DNA from: Hemicordylus capensis
Lineage: Eukaryota > Chordata > Lepidosauria > Squamata > Cordylidae
Length of the DNA stretch: 64,000 nucleotides
Assembly: GCF_027244095.1 (NCBI RefSeq)
Contig: NC_069657.1
Span: 144,332,857 to 144,396,856, forward strand
Direction: 5' to 3'
The notes under the pieces were generated by a model. The model did no database searches and was not told the DNA's origin. It saw nothing but the letters and a program-made list of their open reading frames with translations. How positions within the stretch are numbered: position 1 is the stretch's first letter; the number at the start of each line of letters is the position of its first letter. The translations under genes and the position numbers were made by a program. This document shows positions 33,876 to 45,874 of this stretch, piece by piece.

Positions 33876-34328
33876 TGGAACCTAACATATAAGGCTTTTT
33901 AAAATTGGCTAAGAAACAACTTTTGTCTTGCCCCTCACTCTTCTGGCTGCTGATCCCAACACCAAAACTTTGGACAGGTCAGTTTTTTCCTTGTTAGTTG
34001 ACAGCTGTAGTCCTCGTGTGGCAGAGCTGGCATTGACAAATCAAAATGAATCTTCAGCATTAGCATTTTCTCGATACAGCAAATGCCATAGTCCTTCTCA
34101 TCATTCATTTAGGGCAAAATGTGCGTGTGTAGCTGGAGGAGTGGCTTCAGGACTGCAGGCTCCTCCCCCAACTATATGCACTCATTAAAAGATGTGCAGA
34201 GATCCCCATGCATACAGCACATTCGAATGAAATATTCATTACAGAAAATGTAGATGATAAAATATCCATGTGGTGACTCTATCACATTACAAAACTATGT
34301 ACTTGCTCTTTGAATACTAAAGAAAATA

Positions 34329-34900
34329 TTCATTCATTCATTCATTCATTCATTCATTCATTCGATTTTTATACGGCCCTTCCGAGCTAGCTCAGGGCGG
34401 TTTACAATTAAAAAACAGAAATCATTAAAAACAATTAAAACAGAAATACAAATATAAACACCAATTTAAAACATCTTAAAAAACAATTAAACTATCAAAA
34501 CAATTAAAACCCTGAAAACCAGGTTTAGATTAAATCAATTAAAACTAATTAAAAACCCTGAAAGGCCAGGCCAAACAGATGGGTTTTAAGGGCTCTCTTG
34601 AAGGTCAGTAAAGAATTAAGATTACAAATTTCTGCTGGGAGTGCATTCCACAACCCGGGAGCAGCTAGAGAGATGGCCCGCCTCTGAATCGCCACCAAAC
34701 GAACCGGTGGTAACTGGAGACAGACCTCCACAGATGACCTTAACGTGCGGTGGGGATCATGTAAAATAAGATTCTGGTTGTTGATTAAGGTGGCAATTTG
34801 AAATGCTGTGGCTGTGGCTGGCCAGAAGGCAGCTGATTGCTTCACATAAGCTGGCTCTTCATTAAAAGGTAAGTCTGGATACCCAAAGGATATCAAAGGA
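34329..34900 (-). mobile_element. L2-type LINE 3' end
   Basis: A minus-strand frame at 34896-34549 encodes the C-terminal tail of L2-clade RT (LRSSVEVCLQLPPVRLVA, GLWNALPAEICNLNSLLTF, RALKTHLFGLAF). A 3' UTR with AACCGCCCTGAG follows, then an (ATTC)n tail at about 34329-34362 by plus-strand reading. 5'-truncated. Confidence 0.85.
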
Positions 34901-35134
34901 TACCCTCTGATAGTATCAATAGAAAACCAATATCAGTATTGTACTGAATTGTATACTGATATTGGAGACATTTTTCATTGGAATAATTTCTGATGGAAAA
35001 TGCCCTGATAGGGCTTGCATCACCTTGGAGTGATTATCAGTCTGATGCAATGAACAGCTCTAGTGATAATACAGTCTCTGGAATAGAGGGAAGATTTTGA
35101 GGAACAACTGCAGATTGTAAGAATAACTACATGC

Positions 35135-35403
35135 CAGTAGTAGCCAGTGTGGGCACCATTGGGGCTGGCCATGAGATACACCTTAGATTAGAAGGTGCCT
35201 CCCTCCAAGCTGCAGTGTGCCACCCAGCACTCCCTGTGGTGGGGGGGTCAGCTCCACCACTCACCTGGCTTCTGCGGAGTTGATCCCCTGCCAGCGGCTA
35301 GGTGAGTGGCAGGGCTGATCACTAATGTACTAATGTACTAAATAAATAAACTTAAAGGTGCCTCTTGCTGCCCCACTGGCGATGCCCACACTCACCGCTA
35401 CTG
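35135..35403. mobile_element. CAGTAG-family palindromic MITE
   Basis: CAGTAGTAGCCAGTGTGGGC at the left and GCCCACACTCACCGCTACTG at the right. Same interior motifs as 21305 (AAGGTGCCTC, CCACCCAGCA). No matching 8-bp flanks, so one edge may be altered. Confidence 0.7.
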
Positions 35404-35487
35404 TTCAGAACAAGAAAAGCATACAGAGCTTGACATACGTACAACACACAAAGGGTCCAAGCAGTCCAATAGCTTCATGCCAGGATT

Positions 35488-35593
35488 TAACAACCTTGGG
35501 TCTCCTGTTGTTCAACTACAACTCCTATCAGCCTCAGCCACAATGGAGAAAGGATGTTTAGTCAAACAGCATCTGGGGACCCAAGGTTGAGAA
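35488..35593. mobile_element. Short palindromic MITE (AACCTTGGG ends)
   Basis: CAACCTTGGGTCTCCTG and CTGGGGACCCAAGGTTG bracket ACTACAACTCCTATCAGCC-type sequence. A familiar short inverted-repeat element of reptile genomes, from memory. Confidence 0.6.
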
Positions 35594-35599
35594 CCCAGG

Positions 35600-36650
35600 C
35601 TCTATACCAATATTCCACATCCGACCTTTTTGACTCAAAGGGCTCCCAAGGCACTTTTCAAACAATTATATAGAGCAATATAAATGGTGAAATACTTAAA
35701 ACCAATTGGATAAAAGATAACAGACCAGCATCAACCATCCCCTAAAAATAACACCACACCACAAAAAGATAACCACCACAATGCAAATATATCTAGAAGC
35801 AGCTAACACCAAGTCACAATTGTCCTAAAGGCATTAAAAAAAAAAAATTGTCCCAAAGGCATCCAAAAGCATAAAGGTGAGCAGTGAAGCAGTGACTAAG
35901 TGATATTAATAATTACTATATGGTCTGTCTAGACTGACTGTCATGGGAGACTCCATCAGGGGAAGACTTCCTCTTGCTCAGCAAATAGCACCCACATGTC
36001 TTTAAATGGCACACATAGCCTCTGGAACTGGGCACAATCTGAAAGCAGGTCTTCTTGATCTCAGGTAAGGCCAAGACTTTGCAGTCAAATACAAGCAGAT
36101 GTGTTGAATTCTGTGGCTACTCCTAACAGGCAAACATCAGAGTGGCAGGAAGAGTTTTTGGTTTCAAATAGTTGAGATTTCTTCTATGGGTGTCTGACTT
36201 TAGTGTTTCTGAAAACAAAAAACAATGGGTTGGATCCTATGCTTTTCTTTTTCTGGGGAAAGGAGTGTTACACTGGAGGAAGGTCTTCTTATTGTAGTGT
36301 AAAATATCTTCCTCTGGACCAAGGAATCCTTCCTGCAGGGGAAGGAATCCTTAGGATCCAACTCAATATATTGTAATAAATACTGAATTATTTTATTTTT
36401 AATTAATTTTAATGGCAGAAAACCAATGCTTTTAAAGATAAATTATAATTGCTGAATTCAGGAAGAAAAAGCCCTGGGAAGAGACGTGTTTCATAACAAT
36501 ACAGGATTTAAGAAAATGCTGGCTGACAAATGCTGGCTGACAGTTCTAACAGAGTCGGGAGGGATTTGTGGCACAGCTGCTGTGGAACTGGAAGCCGTGG
36601 CACCACTGTGGAGAACTGGCAGTCGCACTACAAGTGCTATTGTATTTCTT
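35600..36650. other. Intergenic: faint LINE 3'-UTR-like piece only
   Basis: 35630-35870 resembles an old LINE 3' UTR (GGCACTTTTCAAACAATTAT, AGCAATATAAATGG). The rest is unrecognised. Confidence 0.35.
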
Positions 36651-37392
36651 AAGAATAATAATGATAAACTTTATTTGTACTTCGCCCCATAATAAATTGT
36701 TCTCTGGGTGGCGCACAACACAACAACATTCAAACATCCAATAAAAAGACATAAAACACATGGAGGCTGTTATCATGATCAGCCTAGCCCAAGCTAGGGC
36801 AGCACAGCCTAGCGTGGATCCTGGCACTCCTACCCAGCCCAACTCCACTCCCAAACCTGTTTCTAAGCCAAGGTTAATGGAGCAAATACTCCCTTAACCT
36901 GGCTGCCGGGCTTTTATGTCTCCTCGGGCTCCATGCAGCTGGATCACTGGAGGCTGGGACACATCATCCTGGCCTCTGTTGCTCCATGCTGCATGACATA
37001 GATCGGGTAGTCTGGGAGTGCTCTCTGCACTCGCAGCAGGCTTTTTGTGATCATTTTTGGGGAAGGAGAGTTGGGGCAGCCTCCCCACCACCTGCCCACC
37101 CCATAAAAAATGAATGGCCCCATCAAATAACACCCCCCCAAAAAAACCCCCACAACATACAATAGAAAATACAATAAAATTTAAAAACTTGATTTTTAAA
37201 AAATCAATTTTAAAAATCAAATTTAAAAAGCCTGAGTGAACAGAAAGGTCTTTAAATGGCATCTAAAAGAATAAAGTGACTGTGCCAGATGAACCTCACT
37301 GGGGAGGCCGTTCCATAAATGGCATGAGACCACCAAAAAGGCCCTATCCCTTCCCTTGTAGCTGCCTGCCTCAACTCAGTAGGCAGGGGCAC
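36651..37392 (-). mobile_element. L2-type LINE 3' fragment, interrupted
   Basis: 36651-36765 is 3'-UTR-like sequence (GATAAACTTTATTTGTACTT, TCTCTGGGTGGCGCACAAC). The match continues near 37150-37340 with AAGGTCTTTAAATGGCATC and GGGAGGCCGTTCCATAAATG. Between them lies MITE sequence. Confidence 0.55.
36766..37045. mobile_element. MITE of the GGCTGTTCTCAC family, partial, inside L2
   Basis: Starts GGAGGCTGTTATCATGATC and follows the family interior (TTAACCTGGCTGC, TAGTCTGGGAGTGC). The right end is unclear. Confidence 0.5.
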
Positions 37393-37943
37393 TGTCATGG
37401 GCATGCTGGAAGACTCCGAGGAGCAGTTGGAGGCAGAGACAGAGCTGACAGCAGAGGAGGGTGGGCAAGGACCAGAAGTTGCAAAGGACAGTGGGTCCGA
37501 CATACAGGGAGTCGAAGATGAGTTAGAGCCGAGTGAGGCAGCTCTTGTGGAGGAGGCGCGACCGGTCTCAGCTGTGGAGAGGTGCCACTCCAAGAGACAG
37601 CAAGAGTTAAGGAGCCACATGCGTAGAACAACAGGCAAAGCTGCTGACTCAGCAACTCTTAATAAACAGCACGGGGGGTCAGCCTATTTAAGACGCCTGT
37701 AACATAGCTACTCTGCTAATAGCAACAACAGTTTCCTGTGAGCTAATTGGCTGTGTATTATATTGACCGTGTTTGGACCCTGGACTGCATTGACCTTGCC
37801 TGTGGATTTCGCTTTGGACTCTGTCGGATTTATTGGATTGACTCAGACTGCACCGGGTTTGGAGAATTTATTCCTGTTAGATTTTGCTGTTCTGCTTCTG
37901 CCTCTGTTATGCTTCATCTGACTATCCTGACAGATTTACGACA
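37393..37943 (+). mobile_element. Solo LTR (retrotransposon fossil), 551 bp
   Basis: TG...CA ends (TGTCATGGGC ... TTTACGACA) with a perfect 5-bp target duplication GGCAC at 37388-37392 and 37944-37948. An internal AATAAA and a TATTTAAG promoter-like element are present. No internal coding region adjoins it, so it is a recombined single LTR. Family probably Ty3/gypsy-like or an endogenous retrovirus; not resolved. It sits in L2-like sequence. Confidence 0.8.
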
Positions 37944-37948
37944 GGCAC

Positions 37949-38184
37949 TCAGGATTCTCCAAGCCCCCTTCCAGCCTCCTGAAGGACAGCCCGGAGCTGG
38001 CTGTGGCCCGGTTTGGGCCTCCGCACACACCGGATTCCCATTTACAAGTATATCCCTGAACTGGTTCAGACCAGTTCTTTTAGAAGCAAGGCCAGTCCGG
38101 TTCAAATTCAGACTGGCACCTCCCCTTTGGGGGGACGGTCCAATTCGAATCGTGGTTCAAACTGAACTGGCTCACACATCCCTA
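37949..38184. mobile_element. TAGGGATGTG-family MITE, right part
   Basis: Contains GAACTGGTTCAGACCAGTTC and ends GGCTCACACATCCCTA. The left terminus is not found. Confidence 0.6.
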
Positions 38185-38221
38185 CATTCCAGTTATTGGT
38201 GGCATGAGTGAGAAAGGCTGT

Positions 38222-38248
38222 TATTTATTTATTTATTTATTTATTTCA
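38222..38248. repeat. (TTTA)n microsatellite
   Basis: About six to seven TTTA units. Confidence 0.9.
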
Positions 38249-38249
38249 T

Positions 38250-39055
38250 GTTATGATGTAAACATAATATAAACTTCCTTAAAATTTCTTAAAGTGTCAT
38301 CTCCTTGGGTGTTTACCCTGTACACTATAATTGTGTTAGGATTAATGATGAACAATACAATAAAAGAAAATAATATTTCTTTTTATTTTCATATTTTGAA
38401 TGCCAAAAAAATACATGCACACATTCATTCTAGATGTCTAATTTTTCTCTATATTTAAGAAGGGGGCAGGGAGTCATACTTGAGCCAACTATGGTAATTA
38501 CTCCCATTGATTTCAGTGATGGACATACTTACTAAACTACTTGAAAGAAGTCCTCAGCTGATATCAGGCACTGTATATTTGGGTACGAAGAACAAAACTT
38601 TGGTTGAATTCTAGAATTAGAATTTAACAGGACTTTGGATTAGAAGGACTGGAGTTTTCATATAAGATTTCATGCCACACTCTTGTATTTTCTGCAGAAT
38701 TTAGTGTTTAGTACATTATGTTTATGGTATTCATGAAAAAAATTGAGGGAATAAACTTTTGCAACCTCTTCCCTATCCTTTTAAACAAAAAGGAATCCAA
38801 CAAGCCACATGAATTGCTGCACATACAATTAGAACTGTCAGCCATGATCACCTGGTAAGGCATGTTGAGCGGTCACTTAACCCAAAATCAAGTAATGAAA
38901 TAATGTTGTGTACATATGTATGATCTATTTGAAATCTATGGAGTCCTGGTGTCTCCTTTTGAATGAGATGGATCCATAAGACAACAGCATTTTCAGGAAA
39001 CAATGAGGGCTTGCCATCAGCTGGAAGCATACCTCATTTCCTCCTGCATAAATAA
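38250..39055. other. Intergenic: nothing recognised
   Basis: AT-rich, with no repeat ends or exon signals supported. Confidence 0.4.
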
Positions 39056-39450
39056 CAGTATGTATGTATGTATGTATGTTTGTTTAATTTAAAATATTTC
39101 TATACGCCCCAAACTTGCGTCTCTGGGCGGTTTACAATTAAAATCATTGAAAACATTTAAAACCCAGTGTTAAAATTATTTAGAACTATAAATCTAATTA
39201 AAAGTCTGGGTGAATAAATGTGTCTTCAGTGCCTTTTAAAAAGTTGGCAGAGATGAGGAGGCTCTTATTTTAATAGGGAGTGCATTCCAAAGTCCAGGGG
39301 CAGTAATGGAAAAGGCCTGTTCCCGAGTAGCCACCAAACAAGTTGGTGGCAACCTCAGATGAACCTCTCCAGATAATCTTAACAGGCGGTGGGGCTCATG
39401 GCGAAGAAGGCTTTCTCTTAAATACCCAGGGCCTAATCTAAGCAACATTA
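39056..39450 (-). mobile_element. L2-type LINE 3' end
   Basis: A minus-strand frame (39448-39236) reads LGPGYLRESLLRHEPHRLL and APGLWNALPIKIRASSSLPT, the end of L2 RT. The 3' UTR has AACCGCCCAGAGACGCAAG, and the element ends in a (GTAT)n-type tail at 39056-39080. Confidence 0.85.
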
Positions 39451-39659
39451 CTTGATTTGGCTTCTATGCTGGATAAGATATGGGACCGAGGGAATTTTTT
39501 TAAAAAAATGTTGTAGTCTGTGTCCTGTCCAGTATGCTCAGAAAAACATTCAAAATGACCTGGTTTTCTGAGCCAGGAAAAGGAGGGAAAAGCCCCATTG
39601 ATAAGTGTGCCACAATAGTCAAGCACATACCATATATGTACAGGCATATCCCATGCACC

Positions 39660-40360
39660 AATTCAATGCTTAGAAGTAAGCCTTACTTAATTCAGTGGGA
39701 CTTACACCCAAGTAAGTGAGAACAAAACTGCAACTTTAGATTGAGTCAGTACTGGTGGGTCAAAGAGCTTATCCAAAACAGGATAATCGGGTCAGTTCAG
39801 AGACATGGTGGGGCCTGCATAAGTATGTCAGGAGCATTGAAGTCTCTGGCTCAGCTCCCTGCTATAGACAGACATGTATAGAGGCACCATTTGTGCAAAC
39901 AAATGCAGTTATCTTTACTGTAAGCATATTTTCAACAGCCAAAGGAGTTAATGGGTTGCCTGCATAAATTTTTGGGTTGGCACCAGACTGAATCAATAGA
40001 TGGCTGCCAAAAGTCAATTTCATGCTTCATATTTATTAGTCACATGGGGGAATTAGCCAATGGATTAACTTCTTTTTGGTTACTGGATAAGCACATCATA
40101 AAACCAGCCTTAGAGTGGCCACATGTTGCCCTCATGCAAGATTGTTTCAGACTCTAGGGAAGTGTCCTTGAACACCATGAAACATGGTTGGGAGATTCTG
40201 TTTCAGGTGCTAGAAGTAAAGATAATCAGAAACATATTTTTATTTACCCAAATGTGAAATCATGAATGAACTCCGCTTTTTCACTTTGATTTAGAATATG
40301 GTCCCTACATTCTTTTGATTATAGACCTTATTCCTGACAGTTGGCTAATCCTACTGAAGA
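39660..40360. other. 5' flank of the third OR
   Basis: A short inverted repeat around AAGTAAGCCTTACTTAATTC lies at 39668-39720. A GCATAAATTT TATA-like site near 39961 could belong to the OR promoter but has no supporting context. Otherwise unrecognised. Confidence 0.3.
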
Positions 40361-41296
40361 ATGCAAGAGGCAAACAGGACCCAAGTCTCTGAATTCATTC
40401 TCTTAGGATTCTCAGATCGTTCTGAAGTGGAGATACCTTTGTTCTTGCTTTTCCTACTCATTTACCTACTGACCCTGACAGGAAATCTGGGTATGATTAT
40501 GCTGATTCAGACAGATTCCCTCTTTCAGTCTCCCATGTATTTTTTCATCAGCAATCTGTCTTTCATTGATATCTGCTACTCTTCCATCATTGTCCCCAGG
40601 TTGCTGTATGACCTTTTAGATAGGAAAGTGATTTCATACACTGCATGTGCAGCTCAGATGTGGTTCTTCACCCTGTATGCCACCACAGAGTGCTACCTCC
40701 TAGCTGCCATGGCTTATGATCGCTTTGTTGCCATCTGCAACCCACTGCTGTATCCAGTCACCATGGCCAAAAAAGTTTGTCTCCAGCTTGTAGCTGGCTG
40801 CTACCTAGTGGGAATTGTGAATGCCATTGTCCATGCCAGCGGTACCTTTAGATTGACTTTCTGTGGCCCCAATGAAATCAGTTCTTTTTTCTGTGACATC
40901 CCTCCCTTGTTACGGCTCTCCTGCTCCAACAACTACACTTCCACAGTGGTGCTCTATGTCCTGTCCACTTTTGTTGTGGTAGGCAATGCACTGATTGTTC
41001 TCGTCTCCTACACTTATATCATTTCCACCATCTTGAAGATGCGGTCATCCACTGGTAGGCGCAAGACTTTCTCAACTTGCGCTTCACACATGGTGGCCAT
41101 TATATTGTATTATGGGTCCCTGACCTTCATGTATGTGCAGCCTGGGGGGCTTGAGGCAGTGGAGCAAGACAAAATTGTGTCTGTGTTTTACACCATTGTG
41201 ATCCCAATGTTGAACCCTGTCATCTACAGTCTGAGAAATGAGGAGGTGAAAAAAGCACTCAAGAAAAAACTAACCAAGAAAAATGTTCTTCAGTAG
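40361..41296 (+). CDS. Olfactory receptor, class II, intact
   Basis: A 311-codon uninterrupted frame with OR signatures: NRT glycosylation site (5-7), GN in TM1 (41-42), FQSPMY (55-60, in place of the common LHTPMY), TM3 Cys96, MAYDRFVAIC (117-126, with DRF instead of DRY), SY in TM5 (216-217), KTFSTCASH (235-243) and NPVIY (285-289). The ATG lies 21 bases after a CCTGACAG acceptor-like site, so a 5' non-coding exon further upstream is likely. It is clearly diverged from the pair at 7.8 and 19 kb. No damage is seen. Subfamily not certain; it looks OR5/OR9-like. Confidence 0.95.
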   Translation: MQEANRTQVSEFILLGFSDRSEVEIPLFLLFLLIYLLTLTGNLGMIMLIQTDSLFQSPMYFFISNLSFIDICYSSIIVPRLLYDLLDRKVISYTACAAQMWFFTLYATTECYLLAAMAYDRFVAICNPLLYPVTMAKKVCLQLVAGCYLVGIVNAIVHASGTFRLTFCGPNEISSFFCDIPPLLRLSCSNNYTSTVVLYVLSTFVVVGNALIVLVSYTYIISTILKMRSSTGRRKTFSTCASHMVAIILYYGSLTFMYVQPGGLEAVEQDKIVSVFYTIVIPMLNPVIYSLRNEEVKKALKKKLTKKNVLQ

Positions 41297-42608
41297 CCAA
41301 AGTTGTGAGATTCACCTGGTGCAGAGTGCAGCTATACTGCCCCATACTGCACACATGCCTACCCTCATACAGACTAAGCAAAGTCAATGAATTTCATGGA
41401 TTTTACCAACTTCAGCATGTGCTTGGCAACATTTTCTTGAATAGTGAATTTAGTCTTTAAGGGCTATCTTGTGAACATTTACACCTTAAGTATTCTTTTT
41501 GAATTTTAAGGTAATTATATAAAAATCAGCTCACCAAATTCTGTATCCCCAAATTCAGTATCCATAGCTGGGGATTTTAGAAAAAATGAATTAATATAAA
41601 TTATAACTGTTAACAAATTTGCATTGTCATGCCTTAGAATCCTGAGGCACCCCTCGGCCCCCCACAATTAATGTTGACTGTAATGGAAATTTCTATAAAG
41701 TATAATCTTTTCACTGTTACAGGGTGCTCAGATGCTCTGGTGAGTCCAAATATAACCAAAAATAATTGGAGAACATTTAAAATATAGCTCCAAAATAATT
41801 TGTTACTACTGGATTTGTTGTTGCTTTTTGTTTGTTTATTGATACACAAATGCATGCCTGCATACATACATACTGTTAGGAACTATACTTCAGGATGCTC
41901 TGCAGAGGTTTCATAGTCTGACTGTCACCACCATTCCAGCAATATGTAACATGGTGCCGCTAAGGATGTTGAAGGCCTTGCACCAGTGGCATTGCCACTG
42001 TTAATCCTCATCCAGAGTCATTACTTTTTAACATATTAGTAGAACCTCCTCCTCCTGAGTAGTACCATTGGTTACACTGGATGCCCCCCAAGTTGTTCAG
42101 GCCACAGAACCCACAATAATTTAACATTTTGCTCCAGGGGAGCACAGCAGTGATCTCCACATCCCAAGCATGGTGCTCTGTGCCATGCATGTCTCACAGA
42201 GAATGTGAGTTATTAGGAAATAAAAATGAACACTTCAAACTGAGCATCCATACTTCAGCATCTCAGTTTGCAGCATTTCAGCTGACAGAACACACTGTGA
42301 CTGTCCTAAAGGCAATCTGGGAGCTGGTCAAATGGTTTCTACAGGCCAGTCACCCACAATCAACAAATATTTTGCTTGGGTTTTATTGTCAGCTGTCTTG
42401 GGCACACATTTCCTGAGTGCACACAAAACAAACATCTTCTATAAGATCAACATCTTCAATATGAACATTGTGGCATCTTCTGTCCAAACACAGATGACAG
42501 TGCTTCCCTTTGTGGATGTGGTTGCATCTCTGGGGGTATGTCTGGCTTATTGTGTTTCATAGTGCCTATACAGGTCAATCCCTTGCCCAAGAGAGCCCCT
42601 GCCAGCTA
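41297..42608. other. 3' flank of the third OR: nothing recognised
   Basis: AT-rich, with short spurious frames only. Confidence 0.4.
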
Positions 42609-42795
42609 TAAAAAGGTAAAGTGTGCCGTTCAGTCGGTGTTGACTCCTGGTGCCCACAGAGCCCCGTGGTTGTCTTTGGTAGAATATAGGAAGGGTTTAC
42701 CATTGCCATCTCCTATGCAATATGAAATGATGCCTTTCAGCATCTTTCCTATATTGCTGCTGCCCGATATAGGTGTTTCCCATAGTATACCATGG
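42609..42795 (-). mobile_element. Sauria SINE, head-truncated
   Basis: Minus-strand tail and body (GGTAAAGTGTGCCGTTCAG, GATGCCTTTCAGCATC) are present. The tRNA-like head with its B box is missing beyond about 42795. Confidence 0.8.
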
Positions 42796-43589
42796 GGAAA
42801 AAGTTATCCCTCTCCACAATTCTCAAAGGGCAGGTTCAGATAAACATTCCCCTGCACATGAGAAAACATTAGGCCTGTGGCAAGAACACACCTGCCCTGA
42901 TGTCACTGGTGATGCCCCGATGCCCTCTACAACATCCTTTACTCGTGTGAGAAGGATGCTCATCTGAATCAAGGTTTTGGAGTGCATGTAGTGCATTCAA
43001 CAAGGTTTGGGAGTGCATGTAGAGGGGTGGTTTTATCTGAGGTAGCCCGAAGTTTTGTCCTATGGCTGTACACATTTCTGCACAACTTAGAGGCCTACTT
43101 ATCTTTGTTGCAGTCCTCCAGCTTGCTTCCCAACATCAACATCTCCAGTCAGTGGAAAGAACATTTTTGCATCACAGCACCACAATATTTTCAAACCAAA
43201 TTTCTCTGGCTTGCTTGGCATGTGTTGCCAGAAGGGACACACCTTGGAAACCTAACAGCTGCACATCAACTGCTGGTCAAACCCAGGAATGTAGCTGTGC
43301 TGCAGCTCCCACACAAACAAAGTCAAGATTCCTGCAATGGTTGCCAGCTTGGCAATTATTCTTCTCTCCTGTCATGTGGCTTTGTCATCAAAACTTAAAT
43401 TACTTGTAATGTCCTCAAATAATCTCAGCCGCATTGTGAAAATATGAGATTTTCAATGACAAACCATGAATCCACTCTCATTTGCTACCAGAGAATCTAC
43501 ACTCAGAACACCTCAGAAACAACAAAACCCTGTACCCCATGGGTTAGCAACCCATGTGGGTGGCTGGCACTCTCTGTGCACTACACCAC

Positions 43590-44278
43590 CACTTGCTCTG
43601 GACCACCCCAGTGCCCCCCAAGTGGAGTTATGGGGCTGCTGAAATCTTCATTCTTCCCTATGGAGAAAAACCTTAAAGACGTGTAAACTTCAAAAATCAC
43701 TTAAAAATCAGCCCTTTACCCAATTCCTTTGAAATAATTCTGGTAGCTTCCTTGCCCCCCTTGGGCACTACTACCCACTACACTCTGCTCTAGGCCACCC
43801 ATTTTCCCCCAACGTGAAGCTATACATTTGCTGGAATCCTCATTATTCCCTATGGAGAATTCAAAAATACTATTAAAATTCACCAATAATCGGAGGAGTG
43901 TCCAATTGCCTTGGGGTTGGGTGGGTGGTAATCACCCCTGGGTTGGTGCCTACCAACCCAGGGGTTGGTTCGAGTCCCCAGTATGGAATAATGGGTTGGT
44001 TCAGGTCCCATTATACCCTATGAGAAAAATATTTTTTAAAAATTCAAAAATTAATTAAAAATCATACGAGTGTCTGATTGCTTTGGGGGCTGGGTGGCAG
44101 GCACCCCTGGGTGCCAACTACCACCCCACCCACTTTGAGAGGTTCAAACTGGTTCAAATCGACCCCCCCCCAGTTTGGTTTGAATTTGAACCATCAGCTC
44201 AAACCTAATGGCTGGTTCAGTTCGAATTTGAACCATCAAACTGAACCAGTTTGAATCGAACCGGTTTGCACATCCTTA
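43590..44278. mobile_element. TAGGGATGTG-family fold-back element, left-truncated
   Basis: Ends GGTTTGCACATCCTTA at 44278. It carries the family's TTATTCCCTATGGAGAA and CATACGAGTGTCTGATTGC units, two near-tandem units at 43590-43690 and 43790-43870, and GAACC/GGTTC-rich subterminal sequence. Homologous to the right half of 30641-31549. Confidence 0.8.
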
Positions 44279-44450
44279 GAAGAAATGTCCCCTGCAGCCC
44301 TAACCAGCTGTGCGATGGAGACGGTTATCGTGTGGGTGGCCAATCTGGCTGCCCAGGGCTCAACTACTGCTCGGTTGTGAGGAGAGCGGGCTTGACCCGC
44401 TCTCCCCACCAACCCCCTTCCAGCTCTATGCACCATCGTGTGTAGAGCCT
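44279..44450. mobile_element. MITE of the GGCTGTTCTCAC family, fragment
   Basis: Complement of the GGCCAGATCGGCC and GAGAGCGGGCTTG part of 10390 and 29773. It directly abuts the previous element. Confidence 0.55.
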
Positions 44451-44459
44451 CAATGTTAG

Positions 44460-45870
44460 AAGAAAGGGCTGCCTACAACCTTCTCTTCCTATGCAGCACT
44501 TTTGCAAAAGGCTTACCAGAGCTTCTTCCTACTCAGTGGTTACAGCATCAACCAAAACCACTCTTCTTCTTTGCTGCATCCTCCTCCCCTTGCCTGTTGA
44601 AAAGTCTGAAAGCAGGAAGTTGGAGCAGGAGAAGGGATTAAACACACTTCCTACTGCTTCAATGTTCCTGTCCTCAGCCCTTTGAACAGTCAGGGCATGC
44701 TGTAGTAGTAGTTGTAGTAGTGGTAGTAGTAGGCAGGAGGGAAGAGGAGAGGAGAGCAAGGGCAAGAAAAACATATTTGGCAATGGCAACAACGGTGGAT
44801 TGTGCAGGGCTGCAAGCACCAGCGAGGGCATAGGGACAGCTGCTTCTGGCAATCTGCTGCTTGAGGCAATCACCTTACCTTGCCTCATTAGTGAGGTGCC
44901 CCTGGTAATAAAACAACCAGCTAAAAAACTCTATGGTTCAAATGTGTAGAAAATTAAAAAGAACAAATCAGACTGCAATCTGCTTCTGATTCCAAACTTT
45001 TATAACTTTTTAAGATGCTCTCAGAATTACTTCCTGTTTTCTAGTTCTCTGCTTTTCTAATAATAACAATTTAGATTATAATTAATTCCATAGATAATCT
45101 ATGCTGTTATGAAGTCCCAAAGGACTTCTAAAGCAAAGTACAAAATCTCTATTCTCCACTGGAGATCAGATTCCCTTCCTTTTTCTTTAAATGTTTAGTC
45201 CTGAGAATCTAAAACTGAAAGAATAAAACAATAAGCTTCGTAAGGACATGGTATCAGAAGAGAATCTCTGCAGGATTATTTTGCTTCATACCCATAATGA
45301 TAATCACTGCAAAAAGTGATTTAACTGTTTAACTGTTTGGCCTAGCATTTACATTATTAATCCCTTGGATTAGCAAGGAATAAAAGGTAAAAAAAATTCT
45401 CTTTCTCCTTCTCCTTCTCCTAGCATTTAACTGTTGGCCTAGCATTTGCATTATTAATCCCTTGGATTAGCAAGGAATTAAAAAAACAACTAAAAATCTT
45501 CTCCATTATCATTATCATTATCAAACGTGGAGCTTTGTAGAGCTCCTTCCTAGATGGTGGGTTTTTCTGAGAACTTTGCATTTGATTTAAATTTTCTAAT
45601 TTAGAGGGCTGGGGCAAGTGATATGACTGGGAACTTTGAACTCCAAAGAACAAATACAATGCCAGGGCACAAAATAGGAGTCACACTACCCTTTGGGAGT
45701 AGGCTGTTGGGAAGTTGCTAAATGACATGAAACTCTTTACACAGGAGAAACCCCTGTTAAAAAACAACAAGGGTTTCAGAATAAGAGTCAGGAGAGAAAA
45801 TTATTGTCTTGTCAAACAAGCACCTGTACTTTTGACATACATTATGCTGTATTGTTATGTACTATCCATG
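44460..45870. other. Intergenic with small direct repeat
   Basis: A 54-bp direct duplication (45328-45381 and 45426-45478, TTATTAATCCCTTGGATTAG) brackets a CTTCTC-rich run. A TAG/GTA-rich run lies at about 44704-44735. No gene is recognised. Confidence 0.5.
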
Positions 45871-45874
45871 CAGT

